A stretch of DNA of 64,000 nucleotides. Source: Streptomyces nodosus. GTDB lineage: Bacteria; Actinomycetota; Actinomycetes; Streptomycetales; Streptomycetaceae. The notes below the pieces were generated by a model. That model searched no databases. It was not told the origin of the DNA and worked only from the letters and a program-made list of their open reading frames with translations. A program made the translations under genes and the position numbers. Shown here piece after piece: positions 30,155-38,330 of this stretch. Where the stretch lies: assembly GCF_008704995.1 (NCBI RefSeq), contig NZ_CP023747.1, positions 1,452,501 through 1,516,500 of the forward strand. The letters run 5' to 3'. Each line of letters begins with the position of its first letter. Position 1 is the stretch's first letter.

Positions 30155-30490
30155 CGGCCGGATCGCCTCTCACTACGACTGCTGGGGACTGCGGGAGCGT
30201 TCGACGGCGAGCGGAGCCGTCGAACACGGCCGGTACGGCGGCGAGCGGTGCCGCCGTCCGGGTGAATCGCCCAGCGTACTGGCTTCCCGGGCACACCACG
30301 GGCACCGCGCGAGGCGAAGATCACGACAGTGCCCGTCGAGCGCAACAGCTCCGCCCGGACGCACGGGACGGCTCCACCACCCGAGGGAAATCCGCCTGAT
30401 TTCACCCGCTTGCACCTTTTGTCGTATAGATACATTCTGTGAGCCTGGAAGAACTCATGGTGACTGTCCCCGCGAACCAGGAGAGCTCAA
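30155..30490. other. Divergent region between the ankyrin gene and smeA, with two tandem stem-loops
   Basis: Perfect hairpins at 30199-30225 (GTTCGACGGC and GCCGTCGAAC, loop GAGCGGA) and 30235-30257 (ACGGCGGC and GCCGCCGT, loop GAGCGGT). The two 7-nt loops are nearly the same although the stems differ. An AT-rich patch at 30410-30437 (TTGCACCTTTTGTCGTATAG) precedes smeA and probably holds its promoter, but I cannot assign a clean -35/-10 pair. Confidence 0.55.
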
Positions 30491-30685
30491 ATGATCCTCA
30501 ACATCTCGGGCGTGATGCTGCTCGGCACCGTCGTCTTCCTCTTCTTCCGCAAGGACGGTCTCAAGGGCTCGCACGCGACCGTCTGCTCGCTCTTCGGCTT
30601 CTATCTGTCGAGCACCGCCGTCGCCCCCAGCATCAAGGCCGGCGGCGCGAGCCTCGCCAGCCTGCTCGGCGGGCTCAACTTCTGA
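30491..30685 (+). CDS. smeA: Small membrane protein SmeA
   Basis: A 64-aa protein with an N-terminal hydrophobic helix (MILNISGVMLLGTVVFLFF) and a second hydrophobic stretch (TVCSLFGFYLSSTAVAPSI), followed at once by an FtsK/SpoIIIE-like gene. This pair matches smeA-sffA, known in S. coelicolor, where SmeA helps place SffA at sporulation septa and loss of the operon affects spore maturation and DNA segregation. CAGGAGAG lies 6 nt before the ATG. Assignment rests on size, topology and linkage. Confidence 0.88.
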   Translation: MILNISGVMLLGTVVFLFFRKDGLKGSHATVCSLFGFYLSSTAVAPSIKAGGASLASLLGGLNF

Positions 30686-30722
30686 CCCCGCCCCGCGTCG
30701 TACACATCCCCAGGAGAAGCAC

Positions 30723-32291
30723 GTGGCCCGGCGCCCCCTCCCCCGCATGCTGAGCAACGGCAGCGCGTTCTCCCGCGGACGGGAGCTGGCGCGGACGGCG
30801 GCCGGCGGGGCCGGCGACATGCTCCATCCGCTGATCACGATCACCCGCGGACTGCACCGGCTGGCCGGTGCCGGGCGGCGCACCTGGACCCGGACGCCCA
30901 AGGACCGGCGGGGACCGCTCCTGTTCCTGGCCGCCTCGCTGGTCCTGGTCGTCGCCCTGGTGCCGTACGGGCCGCTGCTCGGCGGCATCGGGCTGATGGC
31001 GGCGGCCGCCTGGCACGGCCGGGAGCGCAGGCCGTCCGGGCCCGCCGGCCCCGACGAGGCGCAGGTCAAACGGCTGAGGTCGCTGTACGAGGCGCTGGTG
31101 CCGTATTTCTCGGCCGCCGAGGACCCCGCCCCGCTGTATGCGCACGGGGGTGACTGGACGAAGGCGTTCTCCTCCCCCGCCTTCGACGAGAGCGGCCGGA
31201 TCTCGCGGCTCCGCATCCGCTACCCCGCCTACTTCAAGGACGGCGAGCCCGAGTCCCGGGCGCAGATCGAGCGACTGCTGCACGCCAAGTCGGGCCGGGG
31301 CCGCGAGTACCACTTCCGGTGGAACGAGGAGGGCAACGAGCTGACGCTGACCGTGCTGGGGCCCCTGCCCACCGACATCGCCGCACAGCGCTTCGTGACC
31401 GCGCCGGGCGAGACGGTGCTGGGCTTCACCGATCCCACCGGCGTCCAGCGCACGCTCCCCCTCACCCACGGCGAGGAGCGGCGCGATGTGCCACCGGTGG
31501 TGTGGCGCACCGGGCCACGCTCCACCGAGCCCCATCTGCTGATCGTCGGCGGGCCGGGCAGCGGCACCACCACCCTGGTGCGCTCCGTCGCCCTCCAGGC
31601 GCTGCAGTACGGCGACATCCTGATCGTCGAGGGCGGCGGTACCGGTGAGTTCGCGTGCCTGGCGGGACGGGAGGGGGTACTGAGCGTGGAGTCCACGCCG
31701 GCCGGGGCGACGGCGAGCCTGGAGTGGGCGACCCATGAGACGGAGCGCCGGCTGATCGCGGCGAACCGGTCCCGGCAGTCCGGGCACCGCCCGCCGGACG
31801 ACATCAGGCACCCGCTGTGGATCCTCCTGGACCGGCCGAGCGTGCTGGGCCATATCGCCGCGGCGGACGGCCGCCGGGATCCCCGGGAGCTGGTCCAGGT
31901 GCCGCTGCGGCACGGGCGGGCGGCGAACGTCACGGTCGTGGTCGCCGAGCAGTTCGACGGACTGGAGGGCCTGCCCGACACCGTGCGCCAGTACGCCCGG
32001 GCGCGTGTGGTGCTCGGTCCCGCGACCCCGGAGGAGGTGGAGAGCGTGCTCGGCGCGCCCCCGCACACCACGCCCGCCGACGAGGTCCCGCCCGGCCGCG
32101 GCTATGCCCGCCTGGGCACGGGCCCGGTGCACCGCCTCCAGGTGCCGGCCACCCCGGACCCGTACGACGACGCCACCGGCGAACACCACCGCCAGGCGGT
32201 CCTGGACCTGCTGCCGGTGCGCGACCGCCCGGCGGTGGAGGCGGTTCCCGCGAAGCCGCTGATGGTGAAGGCGACGGCCTCGGAGGGCTGA
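30723..32291 (+). CDS. sffA: FtsK/SpoIIIE-like protein SffA
   Basis: A 522-aa protein. A short hydrophobic pair (LLFLAASLVLVVALVPYG and LLGGIGLMAAAAW, about 80-115) anchors it, and the rest is a cytoplasmic FtsK-like P-loop domain. The Walker A region reads GGPGSGTTTL (276-285), with Thr282 where Lys is expected. Walker B-like LWILLDRPS is present, as is the FtsK-like VVVAEQFDG/ARVVLG segment near the end. Known SffA is SmeA-dependent and localises to sporulation septa. GTG start at 30723 with AGGAGAAG upstream, 37 bp after smeA. Canonical ATP hydrolysis is doubtful because of the missing Lys. It is convergent with the MocR gene. Confidence 0.87.
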   Translation: MARRPLPRMLSNGSAFSRGRELARTAAGGAGDMLHPLITITRGLHRLAGAGRRTWTRTPKDRRGPLLFLAASLVLVVALVPYGPLLGGIGLMAAAAWHGRERRPSGPAGPDEAQVKRLRSLYEALVPYFSAAEDPAPLYAHGGDWTKAFSSPAFDESGRISRLRIRYPAYFKDGEPESRAQIERLLHAKSGRGREYHFRWNEEGNELTLTVLGPLPTDIAAQRFVTAPGETVLGFTDPTGVQRTLPLTHGEERRDVPPVVWRTGPRSTEPHLLIVGGPGSGTTTLVRSVALQALQYGDILIVEGGGTGEFACLAGREGVLSVESTPAGATASLEWATHETERRLIAANRSRQSGHRPPDDIRHPLWILLDRPSVLGHIAAADGRRDPRELVQVPLRHGRAANVTVVVAEQFDGLEGLPDTVRQYARARVVLGPATPEEVESVLGAPPHTTPADEVPPGRGYARLGTGPVHRLQVPATPDPYDDATGEHHRQAVLDLLPVRDRPAVEAVPAKPLMVKATASEG

Positions 32292-32366
32292 CGGTGCGGG
32301 CTTCGGGGACGGGCCCCGTCGTCAGGCCTCCCGCCGGGAACGACCGGCCCCGGCCGGGAAACCCGG

Positions 32367-33866
32367 TCAGGCGACGAAGGTCCGCGGTGCCTCCGTCGGT
32401 CCCGGGACGCCGGTCTCCACCAGACGTGCCGCGGCGGCCAGCCGTACCGCCGCCTCCTCCGCGACCGCACCGGCCACGGTGAACGGCAGCCGCACATACC
32501 CCTCGAAGGCGCCGTCGACGCCGAACCGCGGTCCCGAGGGCACCCGGACGCCGACCCGCTCCCCCGCCTCCGCGAGCCGGGACCCCGACAGACCCCCGGT
32601 GCGCACCCACAGCGTCAGACCGCCCCGGGGCACCGAGAACTCCCAGTCCGGCAGCTCCCTGCGCACCGCGTCGACCAGGGCGTCCCGGTTCTCCCTCGCC
32701 TGCCGGCGCCGCAGTTCCACCGCCTGCTCCCAACCGCCCGTGGTGAGGAGCCAGTTCACGGCCAGCTGCTCCATCACCGGGGTACCGAGGTCGGCGTAGG
32801 CGCGGGCCGCGACCAGGCTGCGGATGACATCGGGGGCGGCCCGCACCCAGCCGATGCGCAGGCCCGCCCAGAACGCCTTGCTCGCCGAACCCACCGTGAC
32901 GACCGTGGAGCCCGCCGGGTCGAACGCGCACACCGGGCGCGGCATCTCCATGCCGTCCTCCAGGTGGAGCTCGCTCATCGTCTCGTCGACGATCAGGACC
33001 GTCCCGGCGGAGCGGGCCGCCTCGACCAGTCGGCGGCGCTGGTCCTCGTCGGCCAGCGCGCCCGTCGGATTGTGGAAGTCCGCCACCACATAGGCGAGCC
33101 TCGGCGCGGCCTCCCGCAGCACCTGGCGCCAGCGGTCCAGATCCCAGCCGCCGAGCCCCTCCGCCATGGCGACGGGCACCAGACGGGCGCCGGCCTCCCG
33201 CATCAGCTGGAGGATGTTGGCGTACGAGGGCGACTCGACCGCGATGCGTTCGCCGCGTCCGGCGAAGAGATGACAGATGGCGTCCATCGCGCCCATGGCG
33301 CCGGTGGTCACCATGATCTGCTCGGGCATGGTGGGGATGCCGCGCGCCGTGTAGCGCTCGGCGAGCGCGGCGCGCAGCGCGGGCAGACCGGCCGGGTAGT
33401 CGCCGTGCGTGTGCGCATAGGGCGGCAGTTCCTCCAGGGCGCCCCGGGCGGCACGGGTGAGCCAGGGCTCGGGTGCCGGCAGCGCGGCGCAGCCCAGGTC
33501 GATCATCGAGCCCAGCGCCTCGGGCGGGAGGGGTTCGAGGCCACGCGCCGGGAGCGGGTTCCCGGCCGGCACCACGGTCCAGCTGCCCGCTCCCCGGCGG
33601 GACTCCAGAAAGCCCTCGGTGCGCAGTTCCTCGTACGCCGCCGCGACCGTCGTACGGCTCACGGTCAGGGCCAGCGCCAGCTCCCGCTCGGCGGGCAGCC
33701 GGGCCGCCACCGGCACCCGGCCCTCCAGCACCAGCAGCCGGATGCCGTCGGCGAGCGCACGATAGGCGGGCGGGCGGCGCCTGCCGGGGGCCGGGGGGCG
33801 CTCCTGCTGGGAGTTGAGCAGCCGGGCGAGCTGTGCCGCACCCACCGCCGAGGTCCACTGCGTCAC
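32367..33866 (-). CDS. MocR-family regulator (GntR helix-turn-helix fused to class I aminotransferase)
   Basis: A 499-aa fusion protein. Residues about 30-100 are a GntR winged helix (ALADGIRLLVLEGRVPVAARLPAERELA, then SRTTVAAAYEELRTEGFLESRRGAG). Residues about 130-490 are a fold-type I aminotransferase with VVADFHNPTGALADE and the PLP-binding Lys in VTVGSASKAFWAGLRIGW. MocR proteins sense PLP or amino-acid-PLP adducts and usually control a nearby gene. Here the divergent YczE-like membrane protein is the obvious target, a pairing seen in other bacteria. GTG start at 33866 has GGAAGGTGGA upstream; the in-frame ATG at 33932 would reach into the divergent gene. Confidence 0.9.
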   Translation of the reverse strand: MTQWTSAVGAAQLARLLNSQQERPPAPGRRRPPAYRALADGIRLLVLEGRVPVAARLPAERELALALTVSRTTVAAAYEELRTEGFLESRRGAGSWTVVPAGNPLPARGLEPLPPEALGSMIDLGCAALPAPEPWLTRAARGALEELPPYAHTHGDYPAGLPALRAALAERYTARGIPTMPEQIMVTTGAMGAMDAICHLFAGRGERIAVESPSYANILQLMREAGARLVPVAMAEGLGGWDLDRWRQVLREAAPRLAYVVADFHNPTGALADEDQRRRLVEAARSAGTVLIVDETMSELHLEDGMEMPRPVCAFDPAGSTVVTVGSASKAFWAGLRIGWVRAAPDVIRSLVAARAYADLGTPVMEQLAVNWLLTTGGWEQAVELRRRQARENRDALVDAVRRELPDWEFSVPRGGLTLWVRTGGLSGSRLAEAGERVGVRVPSGPRFGVDGAFEGYVRLPFTVAGAVAEEAAVRLAAAARLVETGVPGPTEAPRTFVA

Positions 33867-33930
33867 GATTCCCAGTCCACCTTCCCTGAATTGGCCATGG
33901 ATGAGTTCTCTTTCCCAGCCACAGAGTGAC

Positions 33931-34641
33931 ATGCATCAGTCCACTACGACCACAGGGGGGCCTATTTTGTCCGGTGACCCGACGGACTCGTCCGGGAGAA
34001 GCCGTCTGGGACGGCGTCTGATCCAGCTGTACGCGGGCCTCGTGCTCTACGGCGCCAGTTCGGCCCTCCTTGTGAAGGCGGGTCTCGGCCTGGAGCCCTG
34101 GAATGTCCTCCATCAGGGGCTCGCCGGTCTGACCGGGCTCAGCATGGGCGTGGTGCTGATGATCGTGGGTGCGGTGGTGCTGCTGCTGTGGATACCGCTG
34201 CGCCAGCGCCCCGGACTCGGCACCGTCTCCAACGTCCTGGTGATCGGGGTCGCCATGGACGCCACCCTGTCCCTGGTTCCGGAGGTGCACGGTCTGGCCG
34301 TGCGGATTCCCTTCCTCGTCGCGGGCGTGGTGCTCAATGGCGCGGCGACCGGTCTGTACATCGCCGCGAACTTCGGCCCCGGCCCGCGTGACGGGCTGAT
34401 GACCGGACTGCACCGGGTCACGGGCCGCTCGATCCGGCTGCTCCGCACCGCCGTGGAGGTGGCCGTCGTGGTGACCGGCTTCGCCCTCGGCGGCACCGTC
34501 GGGATCGGCACCGTGCTGTACGCGCTGGCCATCGGTCCGCTCGCCCAGCTCTTCCTGCGCGTGTTCGCCGTCCCCGCGGCACCGAAGGGCAGCGCGGTCG
34601 TTGCCGGCGGGCAACCGGAGGGCGCGATACTGCCCCGGTGA
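33931..34641 (+). CDS. YczE/YitT-like membrane protein
   Basis: A 236-aa integral membrane protein with about five TM segments (IQLYAGLVLYGASSALLVKA, VVLMIVGAVVLLLWIPL, NVLVIGVAMDATLSL, IPFLVAGVVLNGAATGLYIAA, EVAVVVTGFALGG) and the family motif FGPGPRDGLMTGL. Function in this family is poorly known. Start uncertain: ATG 33931, ATG 33901 or TTG 33967, the last with a G-rich ribosome-binding-like stretch upstream. The divergent MocR gene suggests PLP- or amino-acid-linked regulation. Its stop overlaps the start of the glycerophosphodiesterase gene (GTGA), so the two are coupled. Confidence 0.85.
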   Translation: MHQSTTTTGGPILSGDPTDSSGRSRLGRRLIQLYAGLVLYGASSALLVKAGLGLEPWNVLHQGLAGLTGLSMGVVLMIVGAVVLLLWIPLRQRPGLGTVSNVLVIGVAMDATLSLVPEVHGLAVRIPFLVAGVVLNGAATGLYIAANFGPGPRDGLMTGLHRVTGRSIRLLRTAVEVAVVVTGFALGGTVGIGTVLYALAIGPLAQLFLRVFAVPAAPKGSAVVAGGQPEGAILPR

Positions 34642-35405
34642 CCACTCCCGTACGCCACCCGTACCTCGACCACCCCGGCCCGCTCGCCTTCGCGCACCGG
34701 GGCGGGGCGGCGGACGGCCTGGAGAACACCGCGGCCCAGTTCCGGCGCGCGGTGACGGCCGGCTACCGCTATCTCGAGACGGATGTGCACACCACGGCCG
34801 ACGGGAAGCTGGTGGCTTTCCACGACGCGACCCTGGACCGGGTCACGGACGGGGCGGGGCGGATCGCCGATCTGCCCTGGGCGGACGTGCGGCAGGCGCG
34901 GGTGGCGGGCAGCGCCCCGGTGCCCCTCTTCGAGGAGCTGCTGGAGGAGTTCCCCGAGGCGCGCTGGAACGTGGACGTCAAGGCGGAGCCCGCGCTGCTT
35001 CCCCTGCTCGAACTGATCGAGCGCACCGGCTGCTGGGACCGGATCTGCGTCGGATCGTTCTCCGAGTCGCGGGTCGCCCGTGCCCAGCGTGCGGCCGGGC
35101 CGCGCCTGGCGACGTCGTACGGCATCCGCGGTGTGCTGGGCCTCAGGCTGCGCTCCTGGGGCATCCCGGCGGCGCTGCGCGGTTCGGCGGTCGCCGCCCA
35201 GGTGCCGGAGTCCCAGTCGGGCATCCCCGTGGTCGACCGCCGCTTTGTGCGCACCGCCCACGCCCTCGGGCTCCAGGTGCATGTGTGGACCGTCAACGAA
35301 CCCGAGCGGATGCACCGGCTGCTGGATCTCGGAGTGGATGGCATCATGACCGATCACATCGGGACACTGCGCGAGGTCCTCGAGGCCCGGGCCACCTGGG
35401 TCTGA
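34638..35405 (+). CDS. Glycerophosphodiester phosphodiesterase
   Basis: A 255-aa cytoplasmic GDPD-family TIM barrel that cleaves glycerophosphodiesters to glycerol-3-phosphate and an alcohol. Motifs: LAFAHRGGAADGLENT (catalytic His and metal Glu), YLETDVHTTADGKLVAFHD (metal-binding E, D and second catalytic His), WNVDVKAE, and the ending VHVWTVNEPERMHRLLDLGVDG. No signal peptide, so an intracellular lipid-turnover role is likely. The GTG start overlaps the stop of the YczE-like gene by 4 bp. Confidence 0.95.
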   Translation: MTTPVRHPYLDHPGPLAFAHRGGAADGLENTAAQFRRAVTAGYRYLETDVHTTADGKLVAFHDATLDRVTDGAGRIADLPWADVRQARVAGSAPVPLFEELLEEFPEARWNVDVKAEPALLPLLELIERTGCWDRICVGSFSESRVARAQRAAGPRLATSYGIRGVLGLRLRSWGIPAALRGSAVAAQVPESQSGIPVVDRRFVRTAHALGLQVHVWTVNEPERMHRLLDLGVDGIMTDHIGTLREVLEARATWV

Positions 35406-35447
35406 CATTCGCGCGCGATCAGGTACCACGGGGAGACGAGGGCACGG

Positions 35448-36839
35448 GTGGGCACCGACACGGGGCAGGCGACGGCCCCTTCCGAGGGGAACTCTCCGGA
35501 CTCGCCGGACTCCCCGGAGGCGGCCGGCGAGAGGGCCGAGCGGCGCCGCGAACAGCGCGGCTGGTACTTCTACGACTGGGCGTGCTCGGTCTATTCGACG
35601 AGCGTGCTGACCGTGTTCCTCGGTCCCTATCTGACCTCGGTGGCCAAGTCGGCGGCGGACGCGGACGGGTATGTGCACCCGCTGGGCGTCCCGGTGCGCG
35701 CGGGCTCGTTCTTCGCGTACTCGGTCTCCGCCTCGGTCGTCCTGGCGATCCTGGTGATGCCGCTGGCGGGCGCCGCGGCCGACCGCGGCGGCCGCAAGAA
35801 GCGGCTGCTCGCCCTGTGCGCGTATCTGGGCGCCGCGGCCACCACGGGCATGTTCTTCCTGGACGGGGACCGCTATCTGCTCGGCGGCCTGCTGCTTGTC
35901 GTCGCGAACGCCTCGGTGGCCGTGTCGATGGTCGTCTACAACTCCTATCTGCCGCAGATCGCGACCCCTCAGGAGCGGGACGCGGTCTCCTCGCGCGGCT
36001 GGGCCTTCGGCTATGCGGCCGGCTCGCTGGTGCTGGTCGGGAATCTGGTCCTGTTCACCGGGCACGACTCCTTCGGTGTCTCGGAGTCCATGGCGGTCCG
36101 GATCTGCCTGGCCTCGGCGGGTGTGTGGTGGGGCGCCTTCACGCTGGTGCCGCTCCGACGGCTGCGCGACCGCCGCGCCACGCCCACGGCACCCTCGGCG
36201 AACGGCTGGCGGCAACTCGCGGCCACGGTCCGGGACATGCGGGGCAAACCGCTCACCCTTGCCTTTCTGCTGGCGTATCTCATCTACAACGACGGCATCC
36301 AGACGGTGATCTCCCAGGCCTCGGTGTACGGCTCCGAGGAGCTGGGGCTGAGCCAGTCCACACTGATCGGCGCGGTGCTGCTGGTGCAGGTGCTGGCGGT
36401 GGGCGGAGCCCTGGGCATGGGGCGGCTGGCCCGGACGTACGGCGCCAAACGCACCATCCTCGGGTCCCTGGTGGCCTGGACCGTCACACTCGGCGCCGGC
36501 TACTTCCTGCCCGCGGGCGCTCCGGTCTGGTTCTTCGCCCTGGCGGCCTGCATCGGGCTGGTCCTCGGCGGGAGCCAGGCGCTGTCCCGCTCCTTGTTCT
36601 CCCATCTGGTGCCGCCGGGCAAGGAGGCCGAGTACTTCTCGGCCTATGAGATGAGCGATCGCGGAATGAGCTGGCTGGGACCGCTTCTGTTCGGGATCAC
36701 CTACCAGCTGACCGGAAGCTATCGGGACGCGATCATCTCGCTGGTGGCCTTCTTCATCATCGGGTTCGTGCTGCTGGCACGGGTCCCGGTGCTGCAGGCC
36801 GTGCGCGACGCGGGCAATCCGGTACCGGACAGGATTTAG
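35448..36839 (+). CDS. MFS transporter, UMF1 (Atg22-like) type
   Basis: A 463-aa permease with about 12 TM segments and the WYFYDWACSVYSTSVLTVFL opening typical of the UMF1/Atg22-like group. Later features are PLAGAAADRGGRKKRLLALC, YNSYLPQIATPQERDAVSSRGW and YLIYNDGIQTVI. Relatives export amino acids or unknown solutes; the substrate cannot be read here. GTG start at 35448 with GGGGAG upstream. It follows the glycerophosphodiesterase by 42 bp and may share its transcript. Confidence 0.9.
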   Translation: MGTDTGQATAPSEGNSPDSPDSPEAAGERAERRREQRGWYFYDWACSVYSTSVLTVFLGPYLTSVAKSAADADGYVHPLGVPVRAGSFFAYSVSASVVLAILVMPLAGAAADRGGRKKRLLALCAYLGAAATTGMFFLDGDRYLLGGLLLVVANASVAVSMVVYNSYLPQIATPQERDAVSSRGWAFGYAAGSLVLVGNLVLFTGHDSFGVSESMAVRICLASAGVWWGAFTLVPLRRLRDRRATPTAPSANGWRQLAATVRDMRGKPLTLAFLLAYLIYNDGIQTVISQASVYGSEELGLSQSTLIGAVLLVQVLAVGGALGMGRLARTYGAKRTILGSLVAWTVTLGAGYFLPAGAPVWFFALAACIGLVLGGSQALSRSLFSHLVPPGKEAEYFSAYEMSDRGMSWLGPLLFGITYQLTGSYRDAIISLVAFFIIGFVLLARVPVLQAVRDAGNPVPDRI

Positions 36840-37019
36840 CGCCCCGCGGCAAAGGGCGGTAGTGTACGCGTTTGGCCAGCCAGGCGTACCGTTACTGCGC
36901 GTCAAAGGAGACGAGACACCGGGTGACATCTTCTAGCAGATGTGACAAACCGGGCGCTGGTGGGTACAACAAGGGGCGGCTACGACGGCGACGCACGACC
37001 CGGAACGGGACTCGGAACG

Positions 37020-37045
37020 GGAATCTTTACCGCCGACCGGACGTT
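37020..37045 (+). promoter_or_regulatory. SigR-type promoter of rbpA
   Basis: GGAAT at 37020-37024, an 18-nt spacer, GTT at 37043-37045. This matches the Streptomyces SigR (thiol-stress ECF sigma) consensus exactly. rbpA is a known SigR target in S. coelicolor, so the match is expected. The leader would be about 50 nt. Confidence 0.8.
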
Positions 37046-37106
37046 GACCGGATGACGACGACAGCGACACCTGTCCTGTGGGCGACAAGCCCGGGAGGCA
37101 CGATTC

Positions 37107-37481
37107 ATGAGTGAGCGAGCTCTTCGCGGCACGCGCCTCGTGGTGACCAGCTACGAGACGGACCGCGGCATCGACCTGGCCCCGCGCCAGGCCGTGGAGT
37201 ACGCATGCGAGAAGGGGCACCGCTTCGAGATGCCCTTCTCCGTCGAGGCGGAGATCCCGCCGGAGTGGGAGTGCAAGGTCTGCGGGGCGCAGGCACTCCT
37301 GGTGGACGGCGACGGCCCGGAGGAGAAGAAGGGCAAGCCCGCGCGTACACACTGGGACATGCTGATGGAGCGCCGCACCCGTGAGGAGCTCGAGGAGGTT
37401 CTCGAGGAGCGCCTTGCCGTACTGCGCTCCGGTGCGATGAACATCGCGATCCATCCGCGCGACAGCCGCAAGTCCGCGTAG
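37107..37481 (+). CDS. rbpA: RNA polymerase-binding protein RbpA
   Basis: A 124-aa actinobacterial transcription factor that binds RNA polymerase and group I/II sigma factors and stabilises the open complex. Visible parts: the N-terminal tail (ALRGTRLVVTSYETDRG), a core domain with the zinc-type Cys pair YACEKGHRF and WECKVCG, a basic linker, and the sigma-interaction helix THWDMLMERRTREELEEVLEERL. It also influences rifampicin tolerance. A strong SigR promoter lies upstream and a long terminator hairpin downstream. Confidence 0.97.
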   Translation: MSERALRGTRLVVTSYETDRGIDLAPRQAVEYACEKGHRFEMPFSVEAEIPPEWECKVCGAQALLVDGDGPEEKKGKPARTHWDMLMERRTREELEEVLEERLAVLRSGAMNIAIHPRDSRKSA

Positions 37482-37521
37482 CCCCTCCGGGGTCGGGCGG
37501 GACGCAGCACACCGGTTTCCT

Positions 37522-37562
37522 CAGTGGGCGCCGTACGTCAGAACGACGTACGGCGCCCACTG
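37522..37562. terminator. Strong bidirectional terminator between rbpA and fxsA
   Basis: Arms at 37522-37539 and 37545-37562 form an 18-bp perfect stem (core GTGGGCGCCGTACGTC) with a 5-nt AGAAC loop, 41 nt past the rbpA stop. It is the longest perfect hairpin I noticed in the window. Confidence 0.85.
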
Positions 37563-37672
37563 CTTGGGTGCTTCGGTGCGGTGTGTGCGGATGAGCGGCC
37601 GCCGTCCGCGTACCGGCCGGTGGATCCCGTGTCCACCGGCCGGCGACTGCGGCTGCCCGCGGCCGACGGGCC

Positions 37673-38242
37673 TCAGCGGGTGAGCGGCGGGCGCGGCTCC
37701 TCCGGGGCCCCGGCCGGCGGCTCGTCCCTGATGACCTCGCCCTGGACGACCTTTCCGTCCGGACGGTGCATCCGCGCCTGCTGGTAGGCGTCACCGAAGC
37801 TGCCGGGGGTCACCGAACGGAGCCTGCGGTGGATGGCGCTCTCCGTGAGGCCGCGCACCGCCTTCTGGACCGGCGGGATCAGCAGCAGCAGTCCGAGCGC
37901 GTCGGAGATCAGGCCCGGCAGCATCAGCAGCAGGCCCGCGAGCATCGTCAGCCCGTTTCCGCCTTCGCCGCCCTTGCTTCCCGGATCGTCCTGCCGGCCG
38001 CCCAGCGTCTCGCTGAGCCGGCGGAAGGCCCGGCGCCCGGCGCGCTTGATAACCACGGAGCCGAGCACAAAACCGGCCACCAGCAGCAGAAACACCGTGA
38101 ACCCGCCGGCCGCGCCCGCCACCAGCGTGAGCAGCCAGATCTCCAGGACCAACCAGGCGGCCACGCCCAGCGGCAGGAATCTGCTCAGCCGTGAACGCGG
38201 CGGCCGGGCGGAGTACGGAGAGGTCGGTGCACCAGTCGTCAT
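37673..38242 (-). CDS. fxsA: FxsA family membrane protein
   Basis: A 189-aa membrane protein. TM segments: FLPLGVAAWLVLEIWLLTLV, GGFTVFLLLVAGFVLGSVVI and MLAGLLLMLPGLISDALGLLLLI, the last being the hallmark FxsA motif (LPGxxSD). In E. coli FxsA reduces phage T7 exclusion by F plasmid; the native role is unknown. The C-terminal tail is Pro/Arg-rich. In Streptomyces it usually lies between rbpA and ppm1, as here. Confidence 0.93.
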   Translation of the reverse strand: MTTGAPTSPYSARPPRSRLSRFLPLGVAAWLVLEIWLLTLVAGAAGGFTVFLLLVAGFVLGSVVIKRAGRRAFRRLSETLGGRQDDPGSKGGEGGNGLTMLAGLLLMLPGLISDALGLLLLIPPVQKAVRGLTESAIHRRLRSVTPGSFGDAYQQARMHRPDGKVVQGEVIRDEPPAGAPEEPRPPLTR

Positions 38243-38330
38243 GCTCCCAGTGTGCCCAAGGCCCGCTCAGTCCGGGATAAGGGGATCGGTCTGATCCCCG
38301 GGGAAAGGTCCTGGTGCCGCGGCAGGCACG

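Noticed and set aside
30439..30753. Small frame starting 52 nt before smeA (MSLEELMVTVPANQE)
   Set aside because: Only the first residues look protein-like; after that it is the Arg/Gln-rich out-of-frame reading of smeA.
32292..32366. Terminator between sffA and the MocR gene
   Set aside because: Only short GC palindromes (GACGGG-C-CCCGTC) with no usable loop were found, so none is claimed.
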